A stretch of 64,000 bases of DNA from Vicia villosa (GCF_029867415.1 NC_081180.1:26126808-26190807); one strand, 5' to 3'. Positions 30,388-44,199 are shown, numbered from the stretch's first letter. Program-made: numbers and translations. Notes: generated by a model not told the origin, from the letters alone.

Positions 30388-30665
30388 GCTGGAGACTCTG
30401 CTGGGGAGAACTATAATGATGAATACTATGCTCCTATAGGTTTTAGGTTTTGGCAGGGTTTAGGTTTGGCAACTTTTTAGGGTTTGGCTAATCTGCCTTT
30501 TTTTAGGGTTTGTAATTATTTTTTATTTTTTTATTTTCTTTTATTTTTTTAAAATATTGTTTATTTGTTTATTTTTATTTAAAAATATTTAATTGTTTAT
30601 GTAAATATGTTTATATTTATTTGTTTATGTGAATATATTTATATTTTATTGCCTGTTGTTATATT
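30388..30665 (+). other. Ogre PBS and leader, left part
   Basis: PBS at 30388-30406 followed by ttagggttt-rich and T-rich leader DNA, cut by the nested copia at the TSD atatt (30661-30665). Confidence 0.7.
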
Positions 30666-31880
30666 TGAAGGATAGAAAAACACTTAGAAAGGGGGGGTTT
30701 GAATAAGTGTAGTCTAAAAACTTGGACGATAAAAACAATTTGCACAGTTATTTTTATCCTGGTTCGTTGTTAACTAAACTACTCCAGTCCACCCCCACGG
30801 AGTGATTTACCTCACCTGAGGATTTAATCCACTAATCGCAACAGATTACAATGGTTTTCCACTTAGCCCACGACTAAGTCTTCTAGAGTATCCTGATCAC
30901 AACCTGATCACTCTAGGAACAAATGCTTAGACACAAGCTAAGACTTTCTTAGAGTATCCTGACCACCACGTGATCACTCTAATTACAACTGATTAGACAC
31001 AAGCTAAGACTTCCTAGAGTATCCTGATCAACACTTGATCACTCTAGTTACTTACAAATTAATGTAATCAATTCTAAGAGTATTACAAATGCTTCTGAAA
31101 AGCTATAATCACAACAGTGATATTTCTCTTAACGTTTAAGCTTAATCTCACTAATATATTACAACAGCAATGTAGTGAGCTTTAATGAAGATGAAATTTC
31201 TGAGTTTTGAGTTGAACAGCGTTTCAGCAAGTTTTTCAGAATAAGTTTGTTCAGGATTCGTTAACCTTGCTTCTCATCAGAACTTCATATTTATAGGCAC
31301 TTGAGAAGATGACCGTTGGGAGCATTTAATGCTTTGCGTATTCAGTACAGCATTGCATTTAATGTTTCACGCTTTTGTCAACTACCTCGAGCCTTGTTCA
31401 CGATGTGTCTACTGACGTTGCCTTTAATAGCTTCCAACGTTCCTTTTGTCAGTCAGCGTAGCCTGCCACCTGTACTTTCTTCTGATCTGATGTTTGTGTA
31501 TACAACGTTTGAATATCATCAGAGTCAAACAGCTTGGTGCATAGCATCTTCTTGTCTTCTAACCTTTAAGTGCTTCTGAGCGTGATACCATGAGAACTTC
31601 AGTGCTTCTGCTTCTGATCTCAAGTTCTTCTGATGCTTCCATAGACCCATGTTCTAATTCTACCTTGACCATCTTCTGATGTCTTGCCAGACCATGTTCT
31701 GATGATGCATGCTGAACCTTCTGAGTTAAAGCTTCTGAGCGCTGATTTGTGCATACTCTTTATATATTTCCTGAAAAGGAAATTGCAATGTATTAGAGTA
31801 CCACATTATCTCACACAAAATTCATATCCTTGTTATCATCAAAACTAAGAATACTGATCAGAACAAATCTTGTTCTAACA
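30666..31880 (-). repeat. 3' LTR of the nested copia
   Basis: 1215 bp. A TATAAATA motif lies on the minus strand at 31288-31295. Open frames within (31316-31579 plus strand) are LTR sequence, not genes. Confidence 0.92.
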
Positions 31881-32130
31881 ATCTCCCCCTTTTGATGATG
31901 ACAAAAACATATATAAATTATATGAATTTGCGATCAGAAAGAGCAGACGGCTAAATACAATTTACACAGCTATATCATAAGCATGTGAATATGTCTCCCC
32001 CTGAGATTAACAATCTCCCCCTGAAATTAATACTAGAAGAATTTTATAAATAAAAGACTTCCCTGAGTATTTTAGTAGAGACATTCACAGTGCTTGATCT
32101 ACAGAACATTCATGACTTTTGATTTCTGCT

Positions 32131-32400
32131 TCCATAGGACAGCTTCAGAACATTGAATTTCTTTGATCTTCAGAACATTCCCACCTTCTGACTTCTGCTT
32201 CCATCGGACAGCTTCAGAACTTGAATTTCTTTGATCTTCAGAACTTTCCCAGCTTCTGACTTTTGCTTCCATCGGACAGCTTCAGAACTTGAATTTCTTT
32301 AGATCTTCAGAACATCCACAGCTTCTGATTCTTGCTTCCATTGGGACAGCTTCAGAGCTTGAATTTCTTCTTACATCACTTCATGCTAGATTGTATCAGA
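32131..32400. repeat. 68-69 bp tandem repeat (4 units) in the copia 3' region
   Basis: The motif tccatcggacagcttcaga (tccataggac in the first unit) recurs at 32131, 32200, 32268 and 32337, followed each time by gaatttctttgatcttcaga-like sequence. Lies between the end of pol and the polypurine tract, the region known to be variable in LTR elements. Confidence 0.8.
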
Positions 32401-33148
32401 ACATTGTTGAATGTACCAGAGCATCATCAGAGCATCTCTACATCCTGAAATGTTACAGAACAAAACTAAACGACAAAAGTCAGCATGAATGAGTCAGAAC
32501 ATAGAATATGTTTCAGAACACATAATATGTATCAGAGCCGTATAGAATGTGTCAGAACAAATAGACATAATGTTTCATATCATATTCTATCATCAGAATA
32601 TCTGAACATTCTTCCTTCTTGCTTCTGATTCTGATTCTGAAGCTTCATAGCACTCAGCTTGCTTCAAGAATCCAAGAACTTGATTCACCTTGTTGCTTCT
32701 TATATTGATCTTGAATCTTCGATTTCTGCAACAACATCACTTAAAGCATAGAACTTTGCAAGTTTTGTTAGTAATGTGGGGCCTTTTTACCCTGTAACTG
32801 ATAATATTAATCAGATCATTTATCATATATTTTCTCCCCCTTTTTGTCATAACATCAAAAACATAAAAGATTCAGATGAAAAACAAAAAGAAGTGATTAG
32901 CACAGTTACCTAAGTAGGCGTCCCCTCAACTGCACGCACGCTTGTCCAGAGATAGTGAACACGTGTTTACCATCTGGATAGCCAGTTACAGCTGTTTTAC
33001 TTTTAAAGAGATTCTGAATCAACTTAGACAATGAACCGTTAGTAATAACCGAATCACTACTTCTAATTGATTACAATCAGAACTTCTTATAAAAAACTAA
33101 TCCAATTTCATTTCAGAAGATACTCATACATAAGATCTTCTCATCTTC

Positions 33149-36100
33149 TCATTCTGGGCATAAATCCATACTGATATTCTTCAGAATGAACTTAAACCTA
33201 TCTTCAGCAAGGGGTTTTGTAAAGATATCATCCCATTGATGGTCTGTATCCACAAATGTTAAAGATATAACACCCTTCTGAACATAGTCCCTTATGAAAT
33301 GATGTTTAATCTCAATATGTTTAGCTTTTGAATGTAAGATAGGATTCTTAGATAAACATATAGCAGAAGTATTATCACAGAAAATAGGAATGTTACTCTC
33401 ATATATCTGATAATCTTCTAGCTACTTCTCATCCAGAGCATTTGTGTGCTACAACCAGTAGCGGCAACATATTCTGCTTCTGTTGTTGAGAGGGCAATAG
33501 TAGCTTGCTTCTTACTGTACCATGAGATCAGATGACTTCCAAGAAATTGACAACTTCCAGAAGTGCTCTTCCTTTCAATTCTATCTCCAGCATAGTCAGC
33601 ATCACAGAATCCCACTAAGTTGTGATCTTTGGATTTTCTGTAAACTAAACCAACATTAGTAGTACCTTTCAGATACCTCAGAATTCTCTTAACCGCAGTT
33701 AAATGAGATTCTCTCGGATCTGATTGGAATCTAGCACACAAACAAACACTGAAGAGAATGTCAAGTCTAGAAGTAGTTAGGTATAGAAGAGATCCAATCA
33801 TACCTCTGTACAACTTCTGATCTACCTTCTTACTTACCTCATCCTTACCTAGGACACATGTTGGATGCATAGGAGTTTTGGCTTCTTTACTTTCAGAAAG
33901 ATTAAACTTCTTCAAAAGTTCTTTCACATACTTCGTTTGATGAACATAGGTTCCATCAGAAGTTTGGTTGATTTGAATCCCAAGGAAATACTTGAGTTCT
34001 CCCATCATGCTCATTTCAAATTCAGCCTGCATAGACTCAGCAAACTCCTTTCCAAGTGTAGCATTAGATGTTCCAAAGATGATATCATCAACATATATTT
34101 GACATATTGAAATATCCTTTTTAAAGGATTTACAAAAGAGAGTAGTGTCCACTTTTCCTCTAGTGAAACCATTTTCTAGAAGGAAAGAACTTAAACGTTC
34201 ATACCAAGCTCTCGGAGCTTGCTTCAATCCGTATAATGATTTCTTTAATTTAAAAACATGATTTGGAGACTTGGAGTCTTTAAAACCAGGAGGTTGATGG
34301 ACATAAACTTCTTCATCTATATAACCATTTAAGAAGGCACTCTTGACATCCATCTGATAAAGAGTGATGTTATGTTGAGTGGCAAAAGAAATTAATAGAC
34401 GAATAGATTCTAACCTGGCCACTGGTGCAAAGGTTTCTGTGTAGTCAATTCCTTCTTGCTGACTATAACCTTGAGCAACCAGTCTGGCTTTGTTTCTTAC
34501 CACTTCTCCCTTCTCGCTTAGCTTGTTTCTGAACACCCACTTAGTGCCGATGATGTTAAATCCTTTTGGTCTAGGAACCAAGTCCCATACATGATTCCTT
34601 GTAAACTGATTCAGTTCTTCTTGCATGGCAATTATCCAGTCTGGATCTTCTAGAGCTTGATCAACAGAAGTTGGCTCGATCAAAGAAACAAGACCTAATT
34701 GACATTCTGCATTGTTCTTAAGGAATGCCCTTGTTCTGATGGGATCATCTTTCTTCCCAAGGATCACATCTTCTGAATGAGCTGATGCAAGTCTAGGTGA
34801 TCTTCTGACTGTTGGCTCTTCAGAAATCCTGAGATTCTCTAAAGATGCATCAACTTGATCTTCTGATCCATTGCTTCTGAGACTATCAGCTTCTGCATCT
34901 TTGCGTCTTGGTTCTACTACTTCTGATATATCAATATCAAAATCTGCAAAATTCTCAAACTGCTTTGGTTTTTCAAGACCAAGCTTATCATCAAACCTGA
35001 TATTGATTGATTCTTCTACAATCAATGTTTCAGTATTGTATACTCTGTAGCCTTTAGAGCGTTCAGAATATCCAAGAAGGAAACACTTTTGTGCTTTAGA
35101 ATCAAACTTACCAAGATGATCTTTAGTATTCAGAATAAAACATACACATCCAAAAGGATGGAAATATGAAATGTTGGGCTTTCTGTTCTTCCACAATTCA
35201 TAAGGAGTCTTATCTAGAATAGGTCTGATAGAGATTCTATTCTGAATATAACACGCAGTGTTTATTGCTTCTGCCCAGAAATGCTTAGCCATATTGGTTT
35301 CATTGATCATGGTTCTGGCCATTTCTTGTAGAGTCCTATTCTTTCGCTCTACAACTCCATTTTGCTGTGGAGTTCTAGGACAAGAGAAATCATGGGCAAT
35401 ACCATTTTCTTTGAAGAACTCCTCAAAGAGTCTGTTCTCAAATTCGCCACCATGATCACTTCTGACCTTTATGATTTTGCACTATTTCTCAGATTGGATC
35501 TGAGTGCAGAATTCAAAGAACACTGAATGAGACTCATCCTTGTGTTTCAAGAACTTTACCCATGTCCAGCGGCTATAATCATCAACGATGACTAATCCAT
35601 ATTTCTTCCCTCTGACAGATGCTGTTTTGACTGGGCCAAACAGATCAATGTGCAAGAGTTCTAACGGCCTTGAGGTAGACACAACATTCTTAGACTTGAA
35701 TGCAGGTCTGGAGAACTTGCCCTTCTGACATGCTTCATAAAGAGCATCTGATTTGTATTTCAGATTTGGGAGGCCTCTGACCAGATTTAGTTTGTTAATC
35801 TGAGAAATCTTTCTCAAACTAGCATGACCTAATCTTCTGTGCCAGACCCATTGCTCCTCAGAAACAAACATAAGACAAGTCACCTTCTGCTTCTCAAGAT
35901 CAGAAAGATCAATCTTATAAATGTTGTTCTTCCTCTTGCCTGTAAATAGGATTGAGCCATCCTTCTGACTTACAGCCTTGCAAGACTTTTGATTGAAGAT
36001 TATATCATAACCATTGTCACTTAATTGACTTATGGACAATAAGTTATGCGTTAATCCTTCTACAAGAAGTACATTAGTTATGGAAGGAGAGTTACCAAGA

Positions 36101-38092
36101 CTTATGGTTCCAGAGCCAATGATTTTGCCCTTCTGATCTCCTCCAAACTTGACTTCTCCACCTGGTTTAAACACAAGGTCTTGGAATGTAGACCTTCTTC
36201 CCGTCATGTGTCGCGAGCACCCAGAGTCTAGGTACCATGACATTTTGCTTTTTGTCCTCTTTGCCGCCAAGGATATCTGCAACAGAAATTATCTTCTCCT
36301 TAGGTACCCACAATTTCTTGGGTCCTTTCTTGTTAGTTCTCCTCAAGCTCTGATTGAACTTGGGTTTAGCAAAATATTTAACAGGAGGAACAGCATGATA
36401 TTCTTTAGGTTTGTCAGCATGATATTTCTTAGGATGTGTCACATGCTTCTTGGTGTGAACAGTGTTAAAATTCTGTGCATGTGAAGTGAGCCTAATACCA
36501 TGAGCATGGCCATATTTGAACTGATCATACAATGGCTTGTATGTGATCTTCAGATCATCAATAGGTTCAAATTTATGTGAGGAATCACCCTCATAGCCAA
36601 AGCCAAACCTTCTGTTTCCAGAAACACCATATATCATAGAAGCAAGATGACTTCTGCCAATACTTCTAGATAAGAACTTTCTGAAGCTCGAGTCATATTC
36701 TTTCAGAATATGATTCATGCTAGGAACGGATTTTTCTGTTTCAGAAGAAGATCCACTATCTTTGGATAGATTTAAAACTTTTTCCTTCAGTTCAGAATTT
36801 TCCAATTCCAGCTTCTTAGTTTCAAATTCAAACTGCTTTTTCAGCTTTTTATATTTGATACTAAGATGAGCCTTGAGTTCCAGAAGTTCTGTTAAACTGG
36901 AAACTAACTCTTCTCTAGATAGTTCAGAAAATACCTCTTCAGAATCTGATTCTGATGTAGATTCTGATCCATCATCTTCTGTAGCCATCAGCGCGAAGTT
37001 GGCCTGCTCTCCTTCAGAGTCTGATTCTTATTCTGATTCAGAATCATCCCATGTTGCCATAAGACCTTTCTTCTTATGAAACTTCTTCTTGGGATTCTCC
37101 TTCTGAAGTTTTGGACACTCGTTCTTGTAATGTCCAGGCTCATTGCACTCATAGCAGACAGCCTTCTTCTTGTCAGATCTTCTGTCACCAGAAGATTCTC
37201 CTCGTTCAAATCTCTTTGAACTTCTGAAGCCTCTGAACTTCCTTTGCTTGCTCTTCCAGAGTTGGTTTACCCTTCTGGAGATCATGGACAGTTCATCTTC
37301 TTCTTCAGATTCTAATTCTTCAGGATCTTCTTCTCTAGCCTGAAAAGCGTTAGTGCGTTTTTTAACATTAGATTTTAATGCAATAGACTTACCTTTCTTC
37401 TGAGGCTCGTTTGCATCCAGCTCTATTTCATGGCTTCTCAAGGAACTGATAAGCTCTTCCAACGAAACTTCATTCAGATTCTTGGTAATCTTGAATGCAG
37501 TCACCATTGGACCCCATCTTCTGGGTAAGCTTCTGATGATCTTCTTTACATGATCAGCCTTGGTGTAGCCTTTATCCAGAACTCTCAATCTAGCAGTTAG
37601 AGTTTGAAATCTTGAGAACATCTTCTCAATATCTTCATCATCCTCCATCTTGAAGACTTCATATTTCTGGATTAGAGCAAGAGCTTTAGTCTCCTTGACT
37701 TGAGCATTTCCCTCATGGGTCATTTTCAATGACTCATATATATCATGGGCAGTTTCCCTGTTAGATATCTTCTCATACTCAGCATGAGAGATAGCATTCA
37801 GCAAAATAGTCCTACATTTATGATGATTCTTGAAAAGCTTCTTTTGATCATCATCCATTTCTTGCCTTGTAAGCCTTACGCCACTGGCTTTCACTGGATG
37901 TTTGTAACCATCCATCAGAAGATCCCATAATTCACCATCTAGACTAAGAAAGTAACTTTCCAGTTTATCTTTCCAGTATTCAAAGTTTTCACCATCAAAT
38001 ACTGGTGGTCTAGTATAACCATTGTTACCATTGTATTGCTCAGCAGAGCCAGATGTAGATGCAGGTGGATCTGTTGGAATTTCACCAGCCAT
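33149..38092 (-). pseudogene. copia gag-pol polyprotein, disabled by two stops and two frameshifts
   Basis: Reads from ATG at 38092. Gag (UBN2-like) carries FDGENFEYWKDKLESYF and a CCHC knuckle CYECNEPGHYKNEC. Then come protease [13 protein letters not shown], integrase with WHRRLGHASL and TPQQNGVVERKN, RT with YVDDIIFGT, and RNase H with CDADYAG and the final KHIEIKHHFIRDY. Defects: an in-frame TAA at 37028-37030, a frameshift near 36245 just before the protease, an in-frame TAG at 35482-35484 in integrase, and a one-base loss near 33435 in RNase H. The frame then runs to TGA at 33149-33151. All domains are otherwise full length, so inactivation is recent. The order Gag-PR-INT-RT-RH is that of Ty1/copia. 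Confidence 0.93.
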
Positions 38093-38177
38093 ATTTTACT
38101 GAAGCGTTTTTCTCTTCCTGAATCTTTTCTAAACACGGTTAAGTGCTTGCACCTTAGAACCAGGCTCTGATACCCAT

Positions 38178-39392
38178 TGAAGGATAGAAAAACACTTAGA
38201 AAGGGGGGGTTTGAATAAGTGTAGTCTAAAAACTTGGACGATAAAAACAATTTGCACAGTTATTTTTATCCTGGTTCGTTGTTAACTAAACTACTCCAGT
38301 CCACCCCCACAGAGTGATTTACCTCACCTGAGGATTTAATCCACTAATCGCAACAGATTACAATGGTTTTCCACTTAGCCAACGACTAAGTCTTCTAGAG
38401 TATCATGATCACAACCTGATCACTTTAGGAACAAATGCTTAGACACAAGCTAAGACTTTCTTAGAGTATCCTGACCACCACGTGATCACTCTAATTACAA
38501 CTGCTTAGACACAAGCTAAGACTTCCAAGAGTATCCTGATCAACACTTGATCACTCTAGTTACTTACAAATTAATGTAATCAAATCTAAGAGTATTACAA
38601 ATGCTTCTGAAAAGCTATAATCACAATAGTGATATTTCTCTTAACGTTTAAGCTTAATCTCACTAATATATTACAACAGCAATGTAGTGAGCTTTGATGA
38701 AGATGAAGTTTCTGAGTTTTGAGTTGAACAGCGTTTCAGCAAGTTTTTCAGAATAAGTTTGTTCAGGATTCGTTAACCTTGCTTCTCATCAGAACTTCGT
38801 ATTTATAGGCACTTGAGAAGATGACCGTTGGGAGCATTTAATGCTTTGCGTATTCCGTACAACATTGCATTTAATGTTTCACGCTTTTGTCAACTACCTC
38901 GAGCCTTGTTCACGCTGTGTCTACTGACGTTGCCTTTAATAGCTTCCAACGTTCCTTTTGTCAGTCAGCGTAGCCTGCCACCTGTACTTTCTTCTGATCT
39001 GATGTTTGTGTATACAACGTTTGAATATCATCAGAGTCAAACAGCTTGGTGCATAGCATCTTCTTGTCTTATGACCTTTAAGTGCTTCTGAGCGTGATAC
39101 CATTAGAACTTCAGTGCTTCTGCTTCTGATCTCAAGTTCTTCTGATGCTTCCATAGACCCATGTTCTGATTCTGCCTTGACCATCTTCTGATGTCTTGCC
39201 AGACCATGTTCTGATGATGCATGCTGAACCTTCTGAGTTAAAGCTTCTGAGCGCTGATTTGTGCATACTCTTTATGTATTTCCTGAAAAGGAAATTGCAA
39301 TGTATTAGAGTACCACATTATCTCACACAAAATTCATATCCTTGTTATCATCAAAACTAAGAATATTGATCAGAACAAATCTTGTTCTAACA
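38178..39392 (-). repeat. 5' LTR of the nested copia
   Basis: 1215 bp, same length as its partner; the tRNA-Met-type PBS abuts its inner edge at about 38160-38177. Confidence 0.92.
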
Positions 39393-39397
39393 ATATT

Positions 39398-40047
39398 TTT
39401 ATATGCACTGCTGGGTATATTATGTAATGTTAAAACCTAAGTGTGGGAGTTATCCTTGAGATCAGGGGGGACTTGAATCGCCTACGAGTCTCATTGATAA
39501 CTCCACTCGGAGTGGGTTGAATATCCGGAAATGTCCAATACGAGGCTCGACCTTGTTGAGGGCAGGACTTGGTAGTCAGCTGATCTCTCCGAGAACCTAC
39601 CCCAAAAACTCGAACCTCATTGGATAAAATGAGTTGTTCTAAAATCCGAAGAGACAAAAAGTCTCGGAGGCTACGAACGACCCCATGAGACCTTCTAGAC
39701 CCCCCCATAAAAAGGTAGGCTCCCTAGAGCCGCTACGTCGAACCTATGAACTTATGAACCTAGGGCCTATGTGATTATGTGCTATATGTATATATATGTG
39801 TTGATCATTATTTTTTTTATTATTTCTTTTTTCCATTCATCATACATCATGTGCATTCTTGCATCATATCTTATTCAAAAAAAAAAGAAAGAAAAAAAGG
39901 ATATCATGCATATCATTCATGGCATACACATCATTTTCATGGCATTAAGAGAAGATTTCTCTTCTATCTCCAGAACAAGGGACCATTGAGAAGGGTAACC
40001 TAACATCCCGACCGTCTTATCAAACAAGATTTCAGCAAAAGAAATCA
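39398..40047 (+). other. Ogre leader, right part
   Basis: Untranslated leader between the copia insertion and gag. GC-richer blocks (39440-39770) and an A-rich tract near 39880. I cannot identify the extra ORF1 that many Ogre elements have upstream of gag. Confidence 0.6.
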
Positions 40048-41566
40048 ATGGATCAACTAGAACAAAATCAAGCCGCCCTTCGTGAGGAAGTGGATAACCT
40101 GAAGGTTAGTATGGAAGAGGTTAAAGGAGGTATGACTCAGATGCTAGGATTCATGAAGGCCCTCCTGGATAAACAAGAAAAAGCAAAAGAGGTTTAGTCT
40201 AGGGATACCCTGGTTCAGGATGAGATCCCCAATGACGAAAACCCGCCGCTAGGATTTGTTTCAGGCCCTGGCCCGACTAAAGACAGACATCAGGCCCGAC
40301 CTGTCAGGAGAGCTATCCAATTCCAAGAGAAAGGAGAAACCTCTCAACAAGGATTTGTCCCTCCTCCACAAACGAAAGGGACAACCCGCACAGTTCGCAT
40401 TCCTGCTAACAATGTCCCCAAGGATGATGATTACCTGGATCTACAATACGGAGTACACGAGGTGGACAACACAGACCAAGCACCTCAGACACAACAGTCT
40501 ATTCCTAACTCTGGGTAAGACTCCAAGGACAGTGACCAAATCAAGGCGCTAGAGGAGAAACTAAAAGTGGTAGAAGGATACGATGTCTTCGACGTGGATA
40601 CCTTCGAGATGAGCTTGGTCTCAGACTTGACTATCCCACACAAATTCAAGATTCCAGACTTCGAGAAATACAAAGGGCTCACGTGTCTGAGGAATCACTT
40701 GCGCATGTATGTGCGAAAAATGGCTGCTTATGCTCATGATCAAAAGCTGATGATACACTTCTTCCAAGAGAGTTTAAGCGGAGCATCTATTGACTGGTAC
40801 ATGCAACTGGAGAAATCCTATATCAGAAGCTGGAATGATCTGGCTAACACATTTTTGAAACAATACAAGTATAACCTGGACATGGCACCCAATCGGATGC
40901 AATTACAAAATATGTCACAGAAGAAGGATGAATCATTCAAGGAGTATGCCCAAAGGTGGAGGGAAATGGCTTCTCGAGTCCAACCTCCCCTAATGGAAAA
41001 AGAACTGGTGGACATATTTATGAGCACTTTGCAAGGACCGTACTACGACAAGATGGTCGGAAGCATATCTTCAGGGTTCTCAGACTTGGTAGTCATTGGT
41101 GAGAGAATCGAAGATGGAATCAAAAAATGGGAAGATACAAGGGGCACCCTCAGGTTCCTATCACACAAAGAAGTCATATGACGGAAAAAAGGAATCCAAC
41201 ACTGTGGGGGCAATCATGGGTAATCAGACCCCAGTATCACAGCAAAGGGATCAGCAAAAGCAACAGGGTGGCCAACGCACCTGGAGGTCCAAGCCAAAAC
41301 GATCATTCACCTTGTTGTACATGCCACTGTCTCAAGCTTTGCAACGTCTGCTCAGTCAGAACTTGGTAACTCTGCTACCTCCATACTCAGCTCCAGCTAA
41401 CCCCGCTCCTGGGTACAAGCATCATGCTAGGTGCGTTTATCATTCAGATAGTCCCGGTCATGATACAGAGTATTGTGGACCGTTGAAGCACAAGATCCAA
41501 GATTTAATTGAAGAAGGGCTCATTGAGTTCGAAGATCCTCGCAAGTCTAATGCCATAGGTGGCTAG
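40048..41566 (+). pseudogene. Ogre-type gag, broken
   Basis: Begins MDQLEQNQAALREEVDNLKV, the Ogre/Tat gag start, then an in-frame TAG at 40198-40200 and TAA at 40516-40518. The capsid-like middle is open to 41181 (DTFEM...IPDFEKYKG..CLRNHLRMY..KM...DWYMQLE..YIRSW..LA..FLKQYKYN). A frameshift near 41120 moves the tail to another frame, which ends with an H/C-rich CVYHSDSPGHDTEYC knuckle and ...LIEEGLIEF. In intact Ogre the protease and RT follow; here the sequence passes straight into the 3' untranslated region. It encoded the capsid protein of the cytoplasmic particle and is now dead. Confidence 0.85.
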
Positions 41567-44199
41567 AAGGAGGAGTTCTTAGATCATTAGTTTTGTTTTC
41601 ATTCGCAATTTCTTTCCGTTTGTTTAAACGTTAGTCTTACGACATATGCTATGTACTTTACAATAATAATTAATGCATTGCTTACGTTTGTCTTGATTTA
41701 TTCCTAGTGTTCTCACTATATTTAAAACTGTGTTTTTACCTGGTTTTCTTCTTTGTGATATTCAACTCTCGTTAAAGTCGTACACCTTTAGAGGGAGAAT
41801 GACGAAAACAATGCCACAATTTCATACATTATGCTTTCGAACAGACCGTGTTGACGATGTACAGGCATTGTTTCAATTCCCAAATAATGGAGATATAAGG
41901 ATGTTAATCCCTTGTCAACCCCTTTGAGCCTAAAAGAAGTAGGAGTTTTCCTTCATATAAAATAAAACCCTTCATACATAACCTGGGGTAGGGTAGCTGC
42001 TCAGTTAACTTAATTATTCCAAGCTGTTCCTTTGAACATAATCACCGATGGTTCTCCGTCATCATTAAGTCCGACAATCAATATCCGCAAAGAAAGAAAA
42101 AGAAAGCAATGCAAGGGCCTGCTAATTCAAAACCTATTAAGGAGGCTTAGGCAAAATTGGGGCATCCCGCTGACTGTAGTTTTAAAACGAACAGTTCAGG
42201 CAAAAGTTAGGGATAACAAAGTTGAAAAGAGGTTACTATACACCTTCGATAAAAGGAAAATATTACAAGAAAGGAAGATGGCTGCCTTTGCAAATAAATC
42301 TTTGGTTTTCAAACCATCATGAACATCAGTATTCCCAAAGTCTTTTGGAGCTTAAACACATAGTTAACTGAGCATAGGACTGGAGAACATCACGAAGATG
42401 GGGATGGGTACAAATAAACTTTGAGCCACTATCCTTTGTTTCTTAAAACCGTGAACCAGGCCACGTTACAACCCTTAAAAGCCCTAACTGAAACAAGGTT
42501 AGTTCGAAAGCATACCGTTACCAAAAGGTATCCCGACTCCTTAAGGTCTACTGCAACTCTTGAGTTGATATCACTTTCTTACAAAAAAAAACTTCGTTTT
42601 ACTCAAAAAATGTTTTTAAACTTTCAAGACAGACATATGCATTCGCATCTTATAAATTTCATTATAAAGTACACTTGTCTATGTGGATTCAAATGTTTAA
42701 ACATCAGGGAGAAGTTGCATGGGGCATGGCTAATGACTAAAAAATCCTACCGACAGGCGAAATAGCTTTTAAAAAAAACAAAAGCTTATCAAAAGAAGAA
42801 ACATCTCTTACACATGAGTGAGATAGCTAAGGTGTACACAGGGCATAACCCGTCATTATTCCATTTACATGGGGCAATCTAATCAAGATGCATGGAATCT
42901 CTCAAGGACGTTGAATAGTCCATGGGGCAAGTCCATTACCTGGGGACATGTTGCAAAGGTCACTCAGTGTCAGATGACGTCAATGCCACTCTCACATCCT
43001 TTCCAGGAACCTTTATAGGATATTTCTCAATCTGTCCATATAGTCTTCTGTAAGACACGTTCAAATACTTCTTACCCTTTCTATGAGCCTTTTTCAGACA
43101 GTCTTTTAAAGACCCACCTTCTTATCCTTTCTATTTTCAAACCCTTTCAGACAGTCTTCTCTAAGACATATTCCTTTCTAAGAACCTTTTCTAGGTAGTC
43201 TTCTGTAAGACATCTCTTAACTTTTTTAGTTAGTCTTTTAAGACATATTCAAACTTCTCTTATGCTTTCGAGAATCTTGTCAAACTTTGTTTAAAGTACA
43301 GAGTCTTCTCTAAGACAGTTCACCATCCTTTCTAGGGTGATCTTCTTCAAGATGTCTTTTCCTAAGTTTTGTTTAAAACCCCACATTCTTTAAAACAGTC
43401 TTTATCCCCTATGGGATTATTTTTGACCCTCTGCACAAACATATCCCGTTGAGCTTTGTTTGAAGCGCAATCTTGTTTAAGACAATTTCCCATTCTTTCC
43501 AAAGACCTCTTCAGGTAATCTTATAGAAGACATCACCTCATTCTGAGTACTCAGCAAATCACTGTCCGTCACGCGCAACTCATTCTGAAAAGCATCTGTT
43601 TCACATTCAAATCAACACTTAGCATCAAGGAGACCTCGAAATTGGTCCAATCAAAGACGATCACTCCTGACAAAGACCCTTGAATGGGGAAACCACGTTC
43701 AGAGGGTTATCCTAAAACAGGGGCATACAATCAAGGATCCTATTGACTAGGGGCATATCTTTCAAGAATTCAAACACTGGGGCAATGCATATCAGGCAAG
43801 ACATGGTGAAACTCGAGTTCTCTCTAAAGGTCCTTCATTCAGATTAAGGGGCATGTCTCAAAATTTCTAATATTCGGGAAGTCACACTAGTATCACACAA
43901 GGAGCATTGTTGCGTAATTGATCTTCCCACGCCTGTACTATTTATGTCCCGCAGTGTGGGATCGGCATACATGCATAATTCTCATTTATTTTGAGAATCT
44001 CATTACATGGCACATGCATCATGACATTGCATAAAACTAACGCTACCTTTTCAGGTCACTTCATAATCAAAAGGATGTTATCATCCAAATACAGCGCAAA
44101 TACGATCGTATCAACGATTCAATCTTAACAGATACAATTCTAATACCCCATTCCAAGTCTTTCTTCAAAGACGACCCAGAAGCAAGCAAACAATTTCTT
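41567..44199 (+). other. Ogre 3' untranslated region, first part
   Basis: Starts right after gag and contains sequence like that found after integrase in Ogre elements (for example gtgaaccaggccacgttaca near 42450). From 43000 to 43530 there are diverged, irregular copies of an agtctt...aagac motif. No RT, RNase H or integrase motif was found in any frame. Confidence 0.6.

Larger units (their letters stand above)
30666..39392 (-). mobile_element. SIRE/Maximus-type Ty1/copia element nested in the Ogre
   Basis: Both LTRs are 1215 bp (30666-31880 and 38178-39392), TG...CA on the minus strand (tgttagaacaagatttgtt start). TSD is atatt (30661-30665 and 39393-39397). The PBS on the minus strand, tgggtatcagagcctgg, lies next to the right LTR; the polypurine tract catcaaaagggggagatt lies next to the left one. 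The long 3' region after pol, with a second gacaaaaagggggaga tract at about 32833, is typical of the lineage. The polyprotein is broken (see gag-pol entry). Counting by eye, the LTRs differ at about 21 of 1215 sites. Confidence 0.93.

Noticed and set aside
31316..31579. 87-codon open frame, repeated at 38828
   Set aside because: Lies in the copia LTRs on the antisense strand.
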